Below, piece by piece: positions 38,524 to 48,782 of a stretch of DNA of 64,000 nucleotides; positions within the stretch are counted from its first letter, which is position 1; every line of letters begins with the position of its first letter. The DNA is taken from the NCBI GenBank assembly GCA_016711295.1, contig JADJTE010000004.1:62001-126000 (forward strand). Reading direction: 5' to 3'. A model generated the notes under the pieces. That model searched no databases and was not told where the DNA came from. It saw nothing but the letters and a program-made list of their open reading frames with translations. The position numbers and the translations under genes were made by a program. This DNA is from Sphingobacteriales bacterium (GTDB lineage Bacteria; Bacteroidota; Bacteroidia; Chitinophagales; UBA2359).

Positions 38524-39258
38524 TTATTCATCAACTGGGATTAATTCCATGTCATTTTCGAGCAACCCTGGCTGGCGTTTTCGGTTGCGGTACTCCCACC
38601 ACCAGCCGTCATCACATGAATTATTATAAAAAAATTTGTATGATGTAGGCTTATTAGCCTCAATACTAATCTTTCTCCAACCGTTTCGTGCTATATCATC
38701 GGTTTGGCAGGTCTTGATAGCACATTCTAAGGTAGCTCTATGTTTTGATTCTAATTGGAGGTAAACTACTTTTTGCCCATTAGTTTCAAAGCTATAACAC
38801 ATGCGTGCTTTTAGCCCGTTGGCATCAAATTGAGTCCAATCTGTCCATTGCGTTAGAACTCGATAGTCCTTAATTTGCCACCACCATCCATTGTTACAAG
38901 TATTGGTCGTTTCAAATTTTAGGATTTGTGGGTTGTTAGGGCTTAACGAAACATATTGCCAACCATTCAAGGTGCGATTTTCGTTGCAGGTGCTGGTCGT
39001 AAAATTGCCTACGGCGTGCTTGGTGCTGGTAACTTCTAAGTCTAAAACTTGGGTATTGCCCAACTGATAATGCCTTTCGCGCACTTTTAAGGTAGGTTGG
39101 CCTGGGTCGGTCATATAGCCCGACCAATCAGGGATTATCTTGTGCATTGTGACTTGGGCATTAGTCGGAATGTTTAGCTGCATTCTATCTCTATTTATTT
39201 GGGCATTTGCCATAGAGACCATGAACAGAAGTCCTGTGATTAAAGAAATTTTTTTCAT
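38524..39258 (-). CDS. Secreted protein with duplicated Cys-Trp domains
   Basis: 244 aa with a signal peptide ending near NANAQ. Two similar halves occur in the second part: STCNENRTLNGWQYVSL...TCNNGWWWQIKDY and TCQTDDIARNGWRKISI...SCDDGWWWEYRNR. Each has two Cys, an NGW motif and a GWWW motif, and probably a disulfide-bonded beta domain. I do not recognise the family, and there is no T9SS sorting domain. It lies between two MITE copies (38379 and 39306), which may hint at local mobility. Confidence 0.72.
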   Translation of the reverse strand: MKKISLITGLLFMVSMANAQINRDRMQLNIPTNAQVTMHKIIPDWSGYMTDPGQPTLKVRERHYQLGNTQVLDLEVTSTKHAVGNFTTSTCNENRTLNGWQYVSLSPNNPQILKFETTNTCNNGWWWQIKDYRVLTQWTDWTQFDANGLKARMCYSFETNGQKVVYLQLESKHRATLECAIKTCQTDDIARNGWRKISIEANKPTSYKFFYNNSCDDGWWWEYRNRKRQPGLLENDMELIPVDE

Positions 39259-39305
39259 GTTTATTTTTATGTAATAAAATATTGATGTGTTTGATTGTTA
39301 TTTTT

Positions 39306-39428
39306 GTAACTATTTAGCTTTGTAGGGGGGGATAGCCATTTCTAATCAAATATGCAGCGATGTTAGGCATTATCAGATAAGCATTGCTCATTACCCCATA
39401 CCCAAAACCCTATACCCTAAATAGTTAC
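39306..39428. mobile_element. GTAACTATTTAG-family MITE, copy 3
   Basis: 123 bp with complete ends. Flanks TTATTTTT and TTGTTTTT agree in 7 of 8 positions, an aged target duplication. The element's right end reads GTA-ACT-ATT-TAG on the minus strand and gives the stop codon of the neighbouring pseudogene. Confidence 0.88.
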
Positions 39429-39964
39429 TTGTTTTTTTAAAAACATACTGCTGATGTGATTTGCTCGGTCGGCAACGTGTACAAAATATATGCCTTTGGG
39501 CAGAGGTCTATCCAATATGGCATATTTTGCGTTTTGCCGCCATTGGGCATCTGGGCTGTTCGGCTAAGGCAAACAAACCCTACTTGTCGGAAAGGGCACC
39601 GGGCATTTTTGGCGGGTAAGCCTGCCATTGGCGAGTGTCGCCGTTGCTGTATTCTGTGTTTTTGATGACTAAGTCGCCATTTTCGGTAATTGTGATGTAC
39701 GCACCAAATCCCATGTTTTATGCTGTTTATCGTACCTGCACTGGCATCGACGATAGGGTAAACAAACGTGGTCGTACTGGTATTGGGTATATACACGTCG
39801 TCCCACTCGTCGGGCACTTGGTGCATCGACCAGTTAAATGCGAAGTGCCAATCGGTTTAGTGCCCGGGAAAACCGCCTATCCAAACGTTTTGCGCTTGGC
39901 ACAAACATAAAGGCAGCGAAAGGCTAATGCCTAATAGAAAGCTAAAAAAATGAATTGATGTCAT
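39417..39964 (-). pseudogene. Degraded small T9SS surface protein
   Basis: From the ATG at 39964: signal peptide (ends near CLCQAQN) then VWIGGFPGH, an in-frame TAA where TDWHFAFNWSMHQVPDEW should follow, and further shifts. The other pieces are NTSTTTFVYPIVDASAG and, near the 3' end in yet another frame, a sorting-domain ending (LPKGIYFVHVADRANHISSM). Sequence of this type (WxGG-x-DWxxAxNWSxxxVPD) is common in Bacteroidota surface proteins. The last codons come from a MITE. Corrected length is about 182 aa. It may be real decay, since it holds a nonsense codon besides indels. Confidence 0.65.
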
Positions 39965-40249
39965 GACATGCTTTTTTATGGGTGATTTTAATGACTACTT
40001 GTAGCCGATAAGGTCTTAGTCTTGGCACATGCGCCGGCTACTTGCCGTTAGTTGGTTTTTCGCCTGCCATTCGGGATAATGGGACAAATATAAGCCAGCC
40101 CGCTGCCCAAATCCAAAGAAAAAAAAGAGGCATTGTATCGCCAAAAGCCAACTTTTTGAAAAAAAAGTGTGCGGCAAGCCATTGATATACAAGCATTTCG
40201 CGCTACATTTGCCCGCGCACTGCTACCGACGCAGAGATGGCCCAACGAC

Positions 40250-41728
40250 ATGAAAAATACCCAACTCATCGACCTGCTGGCAACGTTCAGCCCCGAAGAA
40301 ATGAAAGGCTTGGGCGATTACGTGCAATCGCCGTTTTTTAACAAACGACAAGCCCCCATAGCCCTCTACAAAGCCTTGTGCCCGATACACCCCACTTTTG
40401 CGGGGCTGAAATGGGAAAAGGTGTTCCGAAAAGCCTTTCCGGACAAACCGACGTATAGCGACACCTACCTGCGCAACGTGTTGTCGGATTTGTATGAGCT
40501 GGCTTTGGGCTTTTTGCGGCAAGGAGTTGCAAATAAAAGCTATGCAACGGGCGAATTCGCTTGCATCCAGCAACTCATCAATCGCAAACAGTTTAAGCAA
40601 GCCGAACAGCACTTGGAAAAAATATACGAATGGATAAAAGATTCGTGGGGTGATAACGATTACAATGCCCTATATGCTGAATATTACGAGTACAAAATGA
40701 TTCTGCACGACCGTAATGAAGAACGACTTAGTTACAGCGAAGCACACCAACAAAGGGAGAACTATTGGCAAAAAGCGATTTGGACAAAGGTTTTAATGCT
40801 TATCTACGAAGCCGAAAACGACCGAATGGTTTATTTTGATTACTCCTACGACACAGAATTATTACAAAAAATGCTAATCACTTTCGACCCTAAGTGCTTT
40901 GAGGACGACCCTATTTGTTTAGCCGATTATTACCGTGCTATGCTGCTAAGCACCCATTCATGGATATGGTGGACACAACTCTACAACCATGCCAAAGCAG
41001 CAACTGGCAAAATGCCCGATAACCAAACTTATACTTGCTACCGCGCACTGTCAAACCATCTCGAATACCACAGTAAACGAGAGCATGTTGGCACCATCGA
41101 AAATTTAAAGCTAAAAATGGAATTGGTACAGGAAGCTGCCGCACTTCGCGAAAAAAACCATTTACATTTGCTCGAAATACACTATGCCCTTATTGCCGAA
41201 ATAGGCTACACCCTACACGGGATAGAGTGGGCAATGGACTATATCGACCAAAAAAAACACCAACTTCTGCCCTACCTCCAAGAGGCATTGCCCGATTACT
41301 GCCGCGCTTTGGTGCATTTTCAGGCAAAAAATTACTCCGAAGCCATCGCGTTATTTTCGCAACTACCCAATTTTAGGAGTGACCTCTATTTTTCGGTCAA
41401 ACCCTATTTGCTGTTAGCTTACTACGAAACAGATAATACTGAAAGCATGGAATACTTATTTTTGTCCTTTAAAAAAACAATCAAGAACCACGACAACTTG
41501 GCGCAAGGTACGCAGCAAGCCCTCAACAACTTCATAATTACCTTTTCATTGCTGCGTAAACTATCAGAGACATATAATGAACAACAAGCGGCACAATTGC
41601 AATCTATGGTTGAAAATCCCAACCTGCCTTTGACCAGCAAACAGTGGTTTGCCCAAAAATTACAAGAAATAACTGCCCGAATGCAGCAGAAATTGCCTGA
41701 AAAGCAAGATGGACGCAATAAGTTTTAG
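40250..41728 (+). CDS. Conserved helical protein of unknown function
   Basis: 492 aa from the ATG at 40250 (MKNTQLIDLLATFSPEE), preferred to one at 40169 because the upstream part looks non-coding. All-helical, soluble, rich in Tyr, Leu and Glu; repeating helix pairs in the middle (e.g. LLEIHYALIAEIGYTLHG) suggest a TPR-like or solenoid fold. The beginning (MKGLGDYVQSPFFNKR) is typical of a widespread Bacteroidota protein family of unknown role. No signal peptide. It precedes the M20 peptidase gene by 47 bp, perhaps in one transcript. Confidence 0.75.
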   Translation: MKNTQLIDLLATFSPEEMKGLGDYVQSPFFNKRQAPIALYKALCPIHPTFAGLKWEKVFRKAFPDKPTYSDTYLRNVLSDLYELALGFLRQGVANKSYATGEFACIQQLINRKQFKQAEQHLEKIYEWIKDSWGDNDYNALYAEYYEYKMILHDRNEERLSYSEAHQQRENYWQKAIWTKVLMLIYEAENDRMVYFDYSYDTELLQKMLITFDPKCFEDDPICLADYYRAMLLSTHSWIWWTQLYNHAKAATGKMPDNQTYTCYRALSNHLEYHSKREHVGTIENLKLKMELVQEAAALREKNHLHLLEIHYALIAEIGYTLHGIEWAMDYIDQKKHQLLPYLQEALPDYCRALVHFQAKNYSEAIALFSQLPNFRSDLYFSVKPYLLLAYYETDNTESMEYLFLSFKKTIKNHDNLAQGTQQALNNFIITFSLLRKLSETYNEQQAAQLQSMVENPNLPLTSKQWFAQKLQEITARMQQKLPEKQDGRNKF

Positions 41729-41775
41729 CAACTACTCAAACAAAGTGCGGTCTGGCTGGGTTTCAACTTTTTTTT

Positions 41776-43230
41776 ATGAAAAAAACACTATACTTTTTCT
41801 TAGCACTCCTTACTGCTTTATCGGGTATTATTTCCTATCGTACTTATACTTTTGTATCGCAGCAAGCCCTTGGCATCGAGCCTTTGCCTCCTACCGCCGT
41901 CAGCGATAGCGCGGCTACGCGCCTATCCGAAGCCGTACAAGTGCGCACCATTAGCTACGACCGAAGCCCTACCGACAGCGCGGCTATGTATGCTCTGCAC
42001 CGATTGCTCGAAACCCATTTTCCGCATTGCCATCGCCAGTTGAAGCGCGAAACCATCGCTCAATATAGTTTGCTCTACGAATGGCGCGGCACACAACCCG
42101 ACTTAGCCCCTTTATTGTTGATAGCCCATTTAGACGTAGTGCCCGCCGCCGATAGTGCCGACTGGACAATGCCTCCGTTTAGTGGCACTATCAGCAATGA
42201 TACCCTATGGGGGCGCGGTGCCTTAGATGATAAAGTAAGCGTATGGGGCATAATGGAAGCCGCTGAAAAATTGCTGGCGGCGGGGTTTCAGCCCCAACGT
42301 ACCATCTATTTCGGGTTTGGGCACGACGAAGAAATAGGCGGCAAAGGCGCACAAACCATAGCCGCCACACTCGAACAGCGCGGAATAAAGGTAGGATTCT
42401 TGCTTGACGAAGGCATGGTCATCACACAGGGCATTGCCCCTGCGCTACCCAAACCCTTAGCTTCGGTGGGGCTTGCCGCTTATGTGAGCCTCCAACTAAC
42501 TGCTACTGCTGAGGGCGGGCACTCGTCTATGCCCGCGCCCCAAACCGCCGCGGGTATGCTCTGCCGCGCCGTTGCCGACTTAGAAGCTAATCCCATGCCG
42601 CAACAAATTACGCCCATTACGCAAGCGATGTTCGATGCGATGGGTCCCGAAATGGATTTGCCACTTCGAGCGGTATTTGCCAACCAATGGCTTTTAACGC
42701 CCCTGATAAAGCGAGCATTAGCACAAAGCAAAGCCACTAATGCCACCACACGCACTACTGCCGCCCCTACTATGTTGCAAGGCAGCCCCAAAGAGAACGT
42801 ATTGGCACGCGAAGCAAGTGCTATCATCAATTTTCGGATTTTGCCCAGCGAAACAATTGACGACGTAGTAGCACATGTTCGCCGAATAGTCAATAATCCC
42901 GATATACGCATAGATACGTTACCGGGCGGCAATAACCCCAGCACCGTTGCTGATACTGAGGAAGGAGGCTATTTTGATTATATCAGCCGCAGCATCAAAG
43001 AGGTGTTTCCCGCTGCTGTAGTAGCTCCGGGCTTGACCGTTGCCACTACCGACGCTCGCCATTATGAGCGCGTGGCTGATAATGCCTTTCGCTTTTTGCC
43101 CATCGTGCTAAACCAAACCGATTTGAATAGCATACATGGCAAAGATGAACGTATCTGCTTGTCGGATTATAAAAACGCCATTCGGTTTTATGAACGATTG
43201 ATGAGCAATACGAGTGCCTTGGCTCAATAA
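41776..43230 (+). CDS. M20-family metallopeptidase (carboxypeptidase S/PM20D1-like)
   Basis: 484 aa. The N-terminal hydrophobic segment (MKKTLYFFLALLTALSGIIS) looks like an uncleaved anchor or signal peptide. The di-zinc site is complete: LIAHLDVVP, WGRGALDDK, GFGHDEEIGG, LLDEG and, at the C-terminus, NSIHGKDERI. A dimerisation domain carries GGHSSMPAP. Length and layout match yeast CPS1 and mammalian PM20D1, which hydrolyse peptides or N-acyl amino acids. The substrate here is unknown. No frameshift is seen. Confidence 0.92.
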   Translation: MKKTLYFFLALLTALSGIISYRTYTFVSQQALGIEPLPPTAVSDSAATRLSEAVQVRTISYDRSPTDSAAMYALHRLLETHFPHCHRQLKRETIAQYSLLYEWRGTQPDLAPLLLIAHLDVVPAADSADWTMPPFSGTISNDTLWGRGALDDKVSVWGIMEAAEKLLAAGFQPQRTIYFGFGHDEEIGGKGAQTIAATLEQRGIKVGFLLDEGMVITQGIAPALPKPLASVGLAAYVSLQLTATAEGGHSSMPAPQTAAGMLCRAVADLEANPMPQQITPITQAMFDAMGPEMDLPLRAVFANQWLLTPLIKRALAQSKATNATTRTTAAPTMLQGSPKENVLAREASAIINFRILPSETIDDVVAHVRRIVNNPDIRIDTLPGGNNPSTVADTEEGGYFDYISRSIKEVFPAAVVAPGLTVATTDARHYERVADNAFRFLPIVLNQTDLNSIHGKDERICLSDYKNAIRFYERLMSNTSALAQ

Positions 43231-43254
43231 GATTTATCGCCTTTATCTAACAGA

Positions 43255-43296
43255 GCAGCGGCATCGGTGGAAAAATATTTCCTCCGATGCCGCTGC
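43255..43296. terminator. Strong hairpin between convergent genes
   Basis: 13-bp perfect arms GCAGCGGCATCGG (43255-43267) and CCGATGCCGCTGC (43284-43296), extended by an inner GG/CC pair. There is no T-run. It lies 24 bp after the M20 stop. Confidence 0.65.
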
Positions 43297-43451
43297 GTAT
43301 TGTTGCTGTGTGCAATCACCTATTTTTTTGATGTTATGTGAAATGTATGGTTCTCGGTATAGTGCTGCAAAAATTTAGATTTGCGTACTAATTTTAACCT
43401 TAGAACAAACACCATCGTCCATCAACAAATTTGGTTGTAGGTTTTGCCATT

Positions 43452-44357
43452 TTATTGGCGCATGAAGCGTGTAGTATAGATACCCTCGCTGCTGCTGATA
43501 GTGAGCAATAAGTAGCCCGTGGGCAATTGGCTGCTCAATGGAATGTCGTAGCTGAAATTACCTACTGTGGCTTGGGGGGTATAGGTTGCCAAGCGGCGAC
43601 CTGTCATGTCGCTGATGCTGATTTGTAGGTTTTGTGCTTTTGTCACATTTCCGCGTACAGTAACTTGGTCTGTGGCGAGCGTGGGCAATACCGCAATTTG
43701 GTCGAAACCATCAATGCCTTGCACACCAACATTGCCTACTGTGATAGTATAGGCGGGTACTACGGTAGTAGCATAACAAACCGTGACCAATGCGTTGCCC
43801 GAAATGGTATTGAGTTGTACAGCAACACTGTCGATGGTTTGGGGGTTGTCGGCGAGTAAGTCTAACAAACCAAATAATTTGGTGAGGGTAACGGGTTCGG
43901 GGGTGGGGCTCGTTACGCTTCCGCAGATATAGACTTTGATTTGTTCGGCAGTTGCTACGTCTACGCCAAAGGTACTAACCAAAAACGAGGTAGGCAGTGC
44001 GCATACTAAACCTGCTACGGTTTCTAATTCGGCGTTGTTGTAGGTAATACCTGTAAATCCATATTCGCCGTCGGGTAATCCCGCAAAGTCATAAACGCCA
44101 TTGTCGCTGATTCCCAAGAGGGTAGCACCCGCCGAAACGGGATTAGTGACGATGAAACCGTAGTGGGTTTGTCCCGTAGTTGGGATACCTGCTGCCGCGC
44201 TCATGCCGCCTGATGCAATAACTGTATTAGCGGGCGGGGTGGGGTTGCCTGCTGATGCTGTAGGGCAATCGACCGAAACATAAGGACCTTGTGCGTAGCA
44301 GAAAGCGGGTAGCAAGATGGCAGCCAATAAGGCTATTTTTTGTAAACGTTGTAGCAT
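43452..44357 (-). CDS. Secreted protein with T9SS sorting domain
   Basis: 301 aa with a signal peptide ending near AFCYAQ. The middle is a beta-rich domain with four Cys and low-complexity Ala/Gly/Thr. The last 75 residues form a type A sorting domain: IAVLPTLATDQVTVRG, ISDMTGRRLATY and a final GIYTTRFMRQ. It is exported to the cell surface or medium; the function of the N-terminal part is unknown. It lies downstream of glmS, separated by a hairpin. Confidence 0.82.
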   Translation of the reverse strand: MLQRLQKIALLAAILLPAFCYAQGPYVSVDCPTASAGNPTPPANTVIASGGMSAAAGIPTTGQTHYGFIVTNPVSAGATLLGISDNGVYDFAGLPDGEYGFTGITYNNAELETVAGLVCALPTSFLVSTFGVDVATAEQIKVYICGSVTSPTPEPVTLTKLFGLLDLLADNPQTIDSVAVQLNTISGNALVTVCYATTVVPAYTITVGNVGVQGIDGFDQIAVLPTLATDQVTVRGNVTKAQNLQISISDMTGRRLATYTPQATVGNFSYDIPLSSQLPTGYLLLTISSSEGIYTTRFMRQ

Positions 44358-44394
44358 GGAATTTCGTGCTTTTAAAAAGGTTATGGATAATTAA

Positions 44395-44451
44395 GCCCCA
44401 AAGTTATTACTTTTACTTGGAAAAGGAATAACTTTGGGGCAGTTTTTTTTT
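44395..44451. terminator. Hairpin between glmS and the T9SS gene
   Basis: 14-bp perfect arms GCCCCAAAGTTATT (44395-44408) and AATAACTTTGGGGC (44427-44440). A run of nine T follows on the plus side (44443-44451), and a weak T-tract on the minus side. It probably terminates glmS. Confidence 0.65.
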
Positions 44452-44469
44452 GCTTATACAATAGTCGAG

Positions 44470-46306
44470 TTATTCGACAGTAACGGACTTAGCCAGATTT
44501 CGAGGTTGGTCTACATTGCGGTTGAGCAGAACGGCTATATGGTAGGCGAGCAATTGGAGGGGCACGACCGAAATCATTGGTGTAAAGGGTTCGGCGGTGC
44601 GGGGTATTTCAATCACGAATTCGGCACTTTCGCGTAGGTGGCGGTTGTTCTCGGTCGTAATGACGATGACGCGCCCGTGTCGGGCTTTCACTTCTTGGAT
44701 ATTGCTCATTATTTTTTCAAATGCGCTTTCGTTGGTAGCCACTACCACTACGGGCATTTCTTCGTCGATAAGGGCGATGGGACCGTGTTTCATTTCGGCG
44801 GCGGGGTAGCCTTCGGCATGGATATACGATATTTCTTTTAGTTTTAATGCGCCTTCTAATGCAACGGGATAGTTATAGCCCCTGCCCAAATAGAGGAAAT
44901 TGCGCGAGTCTTTGAATACGTCGGCGATATACTTGATTTGGGCTTCGTTTTCCATAGCGAGGCTTATTTTTTGTGGCACTTGCTCCAATTCTATCAATAG
45001 TTCGTGGTAGCGCGATTCGGTGATGGTGCCGCGCTCGTGCGCAATGGTCAGTGCCATGAGCGACAGAATGGTTAGTTGGGCGGTGAATGCCTTAGTAGAA
45101 GCTACGCCTATTTCGGGTCCTGCGTGGGTATATGCGCCTGCGTGGGTGGTGCGGGCGATGCTTGACCCTACTACGTTGCAGATGCCGAAAATAGTAGCAC
45201 CCTTAGCCTTTGCCAATTCGATAGCTGCGAGGGTGTCGGCAGTTTCGCCGGACTGCGAGATGGCTATCACTACGTCATCTGCGTTGATAACGGGGTTGCG
45301 GTAGCGAAATTCGGAAGCGTATTCTACTTCTACGGGTATGCGAGCCAAGTCTTCTATCAGATATTCGCCTACCAAGCCTGCATAGTACGATGTACCGCAG
45401 CCTACGATAATAATTCGTTTGGCTTGGACGAGTTTTTGTTGGTAGTCGCGTATGCCACCCAGAACGATGATTCCCTCGTTGGCGCGTAGTCTGCCGCGCA
45501 TACTATCTTTGACCGAGTTGGGTTGTTCGTGTATTTCTTTGAGCATAAAATGTTCATAGCCGCCTTTTTCTAAGGTTTCCAGATTCCATTCAAGGCTTCT
45601 ACGAAAGGTGTTTTGTGTTGGTTGTGTAGGTTTTGATAGATAGATTTTGTGTATTATCTACTACGGCTATTTCTTCATCTTTCAGATAGACTACATTTTT
45701 GGTATGCTCGACGATGGGTGTGGCATCGGAGGCAATAAAAAATTCATCTGTGCCAATGCCAATGACTAAGGGGCTACTTTTGCGTGCAGCCACTAAGCGG
45801 TGTGGGTCGTTTCGGGCAATGATGACGATGGCATACGCGCCTACAACCTGTTGTAAAGCCAAGCGCACTGCTTCTTCGAGTGCTAAGTTGTCGGCTTGCT
45901 GTATGTCTTCTATCAGATGAATGAGTACCTCTGTGTCGGTATCGGAAGCAAAGGTATGCCCTCGCTCGATGAGGGCTTCTTTGATAACGGCGTAGTTTTC
46001 GATGATGCCGTTATGTATAATTGCCAAATTGCCGCTTGCCGACAGATGCGGGTGCGCATTAATGTCGTTCGGCACGCCGTGTGTAGCCCAGCGCGTATGA
46101 CCGATGCCGATATTGCCGCTTAGGTCTTTGCACTGCGAGAAACTGACCATATCATTTACTTTGCCTTTGCACTTATAAATATGCAAATCGCCATTGAGCA
46201 AGGCTACGCCTGTGCTGTCATAGCCGCGATATTCGAGCCTTTGTAGCCCTTTGACGATAATCGGAAACGCTTCGCGTTTGCCAACATAACCAATGATTCC
46301 GCACAT
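44470..46306 (-). CDS. glmS: Glutamine-fructose-6-phosphate aminotransferase, two frameshifts
   Basis: Makes glucosamine 6-phosphate for peptidoglycan and lipopolysaccharide. The glutaminase domain starts MCGIIGYVG with the catalytic Cys1 and has GHTRWATHG; two SIS sugar-isomerase domains follow (GCGTSYYAGL, AISQSGETADT, YLGRGYNYPVALEGALKLKE), with the conserved end NLAKSVTVE. The two halves are split near 45600: a missing A gives NTKTPFVEAL, and a missing G gives LEWNLETLEKGG. The corrected protein is about 613 aa, as expected. No glmS ribozyme was recognised upstream. The gene is essential in most bacteria, so the shifts are probably errors. Confidence 0.95.
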
Positions 46307-46470
46307 AATAATTAGATGAAATATAGGGGCTTTGCCCGTGTAAAGATGGTTGGTAAAAAAATAATTAGCACAGCTATTGCGCCGACCTAATTAGGATTGA
46401 TGATAGCTCGGTGCGGCTAATTTGTTATAGCTACTTGCAATGCGAGCGATATGAGTGTTCGTGGTTAGGT

Positions 46471-46485
46471 GGGTGGGTGGGTGGG
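46471..46485 (+). other. Ideal G-quadruplex motif
   Basis: GGGTGGGTGGGTGGG, four G-triplets with single-T loops, on the plus strand. It lies between glmS (upstream side) and the stop codon of the DUF4270 gene. Confidence 0.7.
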
Positions 46486-46499
46486 AGAGCAAAAGCCTA

Positions 46500-47862
46500 T
46501 TAGGGCTTGTCGGTATAATATACTTTCCATTTCATTGGATACTGCGGGTGGTCGGGTCCGCAAATGATAGCGCGACTTGGGATATAATCGGGTATTTCTA
46601 CACCAAAGCGCACTAAATAACCGTCTTGCATGGCTTGGTCAAAATCGCGGTAGTTGAGTGTATATCGGCGAATATTGGCATTTTCGGCATTTTTGCCCTC
46701 ATACTTAAATCCCGCTATATAGGTTGGAGTTCTGATGTTAGAGGCGGGATATTCTTGCAAGAACAATTTTCTGCCTGTCGAATCTACGGCGTAGGTTGTT
46801 ACTTTGGTAGCGGGCGCGTAAAGGCTGTCTATTTCGGGCAAGATGGTCATTTCCAATTCGGCTTTGTTAATGATTTTGCCGTTTAATGCTTTAAAATGTG
46901 GTATTTCAAACTCAAAATGCGTGCCATTTGCGCCTTGTAGGTAGGCATATTCTTGTCCGTTGGGGTTGGGTTGGGCAAATGCGGCAGATATGGGCGTGTT
47001 AGCGTAGTCATGGTCTAAATGATTGACGATGCCGCCTGTTAGGTTGAGGGTCAGGGAAAGTCCTTTGGTGCTACCGCTGCGATAATAAATCGTAAGTGCC
47101 GAATTGATGTTAAAATTGACAAAAGCCATTGAGTTGCCTGCGCCAGTAGTAGTGATGTATAGCCCTTTGAAAAATTGCTGCAAAGCGGCAGTCGATTTTA
47201 ATTCCTGCAACCCTGAACGGCTAAGTATGCGCCAGCCCACTTCGTCGTTGAGGCGCACGCGCAATTGAGGCGGCAAATAGACGGTATCTATCTCTTCGTA
47301 TCCAAATAGGGTATCGTTATCTACTATTTTGTCGTATTTGACGTATTTTTTGACGGGAACGGTTTTTTTCGGACTAATTGTACTTGGTTGCGGTAGCCGA
47401 TGGGTGTGTTGTTGTAGGCAAAGTGTTGCTCGGCAAAATACGCACCTATCCCGATGGGTTCTTCTACTTCATAGACCATTACGTTGTGGCGTGATGTCGA
47501 ATCGCCGTATAGTTTGAGGTCGTTGTAGGCGAGGGATAAGACGATAGAATCGAGTGCCAGCGAGTCGCCGAGTGTGTTGTTGGTTTGTGCTAAGCCTTTA
47601 ATTGGGTATAGATACCCGCCGTAGTGCGCCCAAAGATGGGGTCGTTAGTAGCTCCAAACAAATAACCCAATGGCATATATGTAGCGGGCGATGTATAGGT
47701 TGAGTCGGTGCGCAAGGTATGCGCCTTGATGCTCAGGGTATCGGTATAAGCAGAATTAAAAAATTCGTCTTCTTCTAATAGGGTTTGTCCTATATCGGTG
47801 GGGTCGTTGCAGGCGGCTATGGTAAAACAAGCAAAAGCGAGTAGCAATAGGCGATAAAGCAT
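46500..47862 (-). CDS. DUF4270 family lipoprotein, two frameshifts
   Basis: From the ATG at 47862, a signal with a lipobox (CFTIAACNDP) precedes the DUF4270 start DIGQTLLEEDEFFN. The rest follows in order: YMPLGYLFGATNDPIFGRT, SLALDSIVLSLAYND, PPQLRVRLNDEVGWRIL, GGIVNHLDHDY and a final PMKWKVYYTDKP. A missing A at about 47600-47605 (LKA to LKGLAQTNN) and a missing A in the A7 run near 47366-47372 break the frame. Corrected length is about 454 aa. The family consists of exported Bacteroidota lipoproteins of unknown role. Nothing else is nearby on the strand except surE. Confidence 0.85.
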
Positions 47863-47966
47863 GGTAGTTGATGGGCGTGCTAATGTAAACAGTGGTTTGG
47901 AGTGGGTTGTAATTGTTTTAGCCACGGACTATAACGTCATAGAGGCGGCAAAGGTTGCGTTTGGGG

Positions 47967-48728
47967 CTACCAATTTTGGCGTAGGAACGCGAGGTCGTCA
48001 TAGGCGGTTAGGTCGTGTTGTACGGGAACTACCGATACGTATCCGTTGTCTAATGCCCATAAATCGGTTTCTTCGGAATTTTCTTCGGCTATAAATTCGC
48101 CGGTTAGCCAATAATACTTTCTGCCTTGTGGGTCTATGCGTTCGTCGTAGTTTTCGACCCATTTGGCAGCGGCTTGGCGGCACATTTTGATGCCTTTTAT
48201 TTGGTCTGCGGGCAGTTTGGGTATATTGACATTGAGCAAATTATAACTCGGCAATCCTTTTTCGAGGGCTGAACAGATGATTTGTTGGGCATAATGTGCG
48301 GCAACGCTCATGTCTGCATCGTGTTTATAGTCGAGCGATGAGAATCCTATGGCGGGTATGCGGTCTAAGGAGGCTTCCATAGCTGCCGACATGGTGCCTG
48401 AATAGATGACGTTGATAGCAGCATTCGACCCATGATTAATTCCCGACAGGCAGAGGTCGGGTTTTCGGTGCAATACTTTGTCTATTGCCAATTTGACACA
48501 ATCGACGGGCGTGCCAGAGCAGGTATAGGCTTCGATGTCGCCAAATATATCGGTGCGGACGAGGCGCAAGGGCTGGCTGATAGTCATAGCGTGCCCCATT
48601 GCCGATTGGGGTTTGTCGGGGGCTACTACTACTACTCTGCCGAATGGGGCGGCTACTTGTACTAAGGCGGCAATGCCTTTGGCGGTAATGCCGTCGTCGT
48701 TGGTTACTAAAATTAATTTTTCGGGCAT
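47967..48728 (-). CDS. surE: 5'/3'-nucleotidase SurE
   Basis: 253 aa. It dephosphorylates nucleoside monophosphates in a metal-dependent way. The metal site TNDDG at residues 9-13, the SAMGHAMT region near 42-49, GTPVDCV and GINHGSNA (near 92-105) are all as in the family, as is SGTMSAAMEA. It starts 54 bp after the large helicase gene. No frameshift. Confidence 0.95.
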   Translation of the reverse strand: MPEKLILVTNDDGITAKGIAALVQVAAPFGRVVVVAPDKPQSAMGHAMTISQPLRLVRTDIFGDIEAYTCSGTPVDCVKLAIDKVLHRKPDLCLSGINHGSNAAINVIYSGTMSAAMEASLDRIPAIGFSSLDYKHDADMSVAAHYAQQIICSALEKGLPSYNLLNVNIPKLPADQIKGIKMCRQAAAKWVENYDERIDPQGRKYYWLTGEFIAEENSEETDLWALDNGYVSVVPVQHDLTAYDDLAFLRQNW

Positions 48729-48782
48729 ATAGCGGGCTATTTTTTTTATTTCAATTCTCTGTTTTTAGCGCGTGTCGGTAGC

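Noticed and set aside
43255..43296. MITE or palindromic repeat
   Set aside because: Perfect hairpin but with no similarity to other repeats and no target duplication; placed between convergent genes, it is better called a terminator.
44470..46306. Separate genes for a glutaminase and a SIS-domain isomerase
   Set aside because: The linker FVEALEWNLETLEKGGYEHF is recovered by two one-base corrections, showing a single glmS.
46307..46499. glmS ribozyme or riboswitch upstream of glmS
   Set aside because: No recognisable ribozyme core; only a G4 motif and short AT-rich sequence were seen.
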